From NCBI RefSeq assembly GCF_002272825.1, contig NZ_MLAM01000009.1, positions 1 to 64,000 of the forward strand: a stretch of DNA of 64,000 nt, given 5' to 3'. A program made the position numbers and the translations under genes. Each line of letters begins with the position of its first letter. Within the stretch, counting starts at the first letter, position 1. The notes under the pieces were generated by a model. It was not told where the DNA came from. It did no database searches and was given only the letters and a program-made list of their open reading frames with translations. Below are positions 63,659 to 64,000 of this stretch, piece after piece. Source of the stretch: Helicobacter sp. 11S02596-1. GTDB lineage: Bacteria > Campylobacterota > Campylobacteria > Campylobacterales > Helicobacteraceae.

Positions 63659-64000
63659 TGTTGCCCTTCGTGTGCTTGGGCCCTCAAAGCATAATCATAC
63701 AAATCAGACATCCCCAAAACCTTATCAATAAGCATTTTGGATCTCGAGAAAATGCCGTTTTTTTCCTTGCCGACCCAAAGGGTGGTGATAACGACACCCC
63801 CGAGGATATTTTCTTGCTTTGAAAACATCTTCGATGTCGAAATACTCCACGCACTATGGGCAACCATCGCCTTGCCCTCATATGTCCCGATATAAAGCAT
63901 AATATGCCCTTTTAGCCACAAAATCGTCGCAAATGGCGTGGCGTGCTTGATAATATATTGTTCTTTTTCCTTAGCATTATAAGCACTCAAATCGATCATA
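63655..64000 (-). CDS. NlpC/P60-type peptidoglycan hydrolase, C-terminal part only
   Basis: The last 115 or so residues of a longer gene cut by the window edge; the ATG at 63999 is probably internal. LKGHIMLYIGTYEGKAMVAH gives the catalytic His of an NlpC/P60 domain; the Cys lies beyond the window. In H. pylori a NlpC/P60 lipoprotein gene is next to mqo (HP0087 by memory); here znuA and znuC stand between them. Confidence 0.75.
   Translation of the reverse strand, partial: MIDLSAYNAKEKEQYIIKHATPFATILWLKGHIMLYIGTYEGKAMVAHSAWSISTSKMFSKQENILGGVVITTLWVGKEKNGIFSRSKMLIDKVLGMSDLYDYALRAQAHEGQQ

Overview
The window comes from a Campylobacterota genome, most likely a non-pylori Helicobacter. The base for this is recognised families and remembered gene order, not a search. 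Several strings match the H. pylori order as I know it: serS, TPR protein, uvrD, flgA, ubiX, coaD, tmk, comF; ABC ATPase, lnt, cvpA, lysS, glyA, DUF1882, SPOR protein; nusB, ribH, kdsA, carbonic anhydrase, pyrF, panC; rsmG, queA, tatC, tatB; and mqo near an NlpC/P60 gene. Genes are tightly packed, often overlap by 1 to 14 bases, and at least five appear to start with TTG behind a good Shine-Dalgarno (SD) site. G/C homopolymers of 11 bases occur at three places, as expected for phase variation in this group.

Layout. 1-1.4 kb: an intergenic hairpin repeat and two lipoprotein genes (one LPP20/FlgP-like). 1.5-4.6 kb: molybdate uptake (modA, a TOBE protein, modB, modC) with modE and a clear ModE box. 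4.6-9.6 kb: a FIST-PAS-PAS-HD-GYP sensor with a G11 tract in its 5' leader, then a CpxP-like protein with a response regulator and sensor kinase. 9.6-13 kb: K+ uptake pair and an Old-Yellow-Enzyme homologue. 13-19.4 kb: thrC, the cytochrome bc1 operon petABC, nadE, lpxK. 19.5-23 kb: a single-chain restriction-modification enzyme with two internal homopolymer tracts and a rearranged C-terminus. 23-30 kb: housekeeping genes. 30-31.1 kb: a gene-free island of nested repeats. 31-39.4 kb: nusB to panC, an outer-membrane protein, feoB. 39.5-43.5 kb: four tRNAs, tRNA-Sec, selA and selB. 43.5-48.7 kb: two DUF805 genes in AT-rich DNA, tRNA-Ser, rsmG, queA, tatC, tatB. 48.9-58.8 kb: serS to comF, interrupted by a second repeat island (55.5-56.5 kb). 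58.8-64 kb: an outer-membrane protein and a zinc ABC transporter operon that contains mqo.

How the parts fit. Molybdate uptake with ModE control and a complete selenocysteine set (tRNA-Sec, SelA, SelB) both point to a Mo/W selenocysteine formate dehydrogenase elsewhere in the genome (inference). The Rieske protein carries a twin-arginine motif and tatB/tatC lie in the same window.

The most interesting items are: (1) a dispersed intergenic repeat whose stems change sequence but keep pairing between fixed linkers, plus an 87-bp unit that is present or absent in reciprocal fashion between repeat copies; (2) the restriction-modification gene, where the length of a G tract would choose between two different specificity-like segments or an immediate stop; (3) a C11 tract in front of the HD-GYP sensor, inside a mini-ORF that ends exactly on the sensor start codon.
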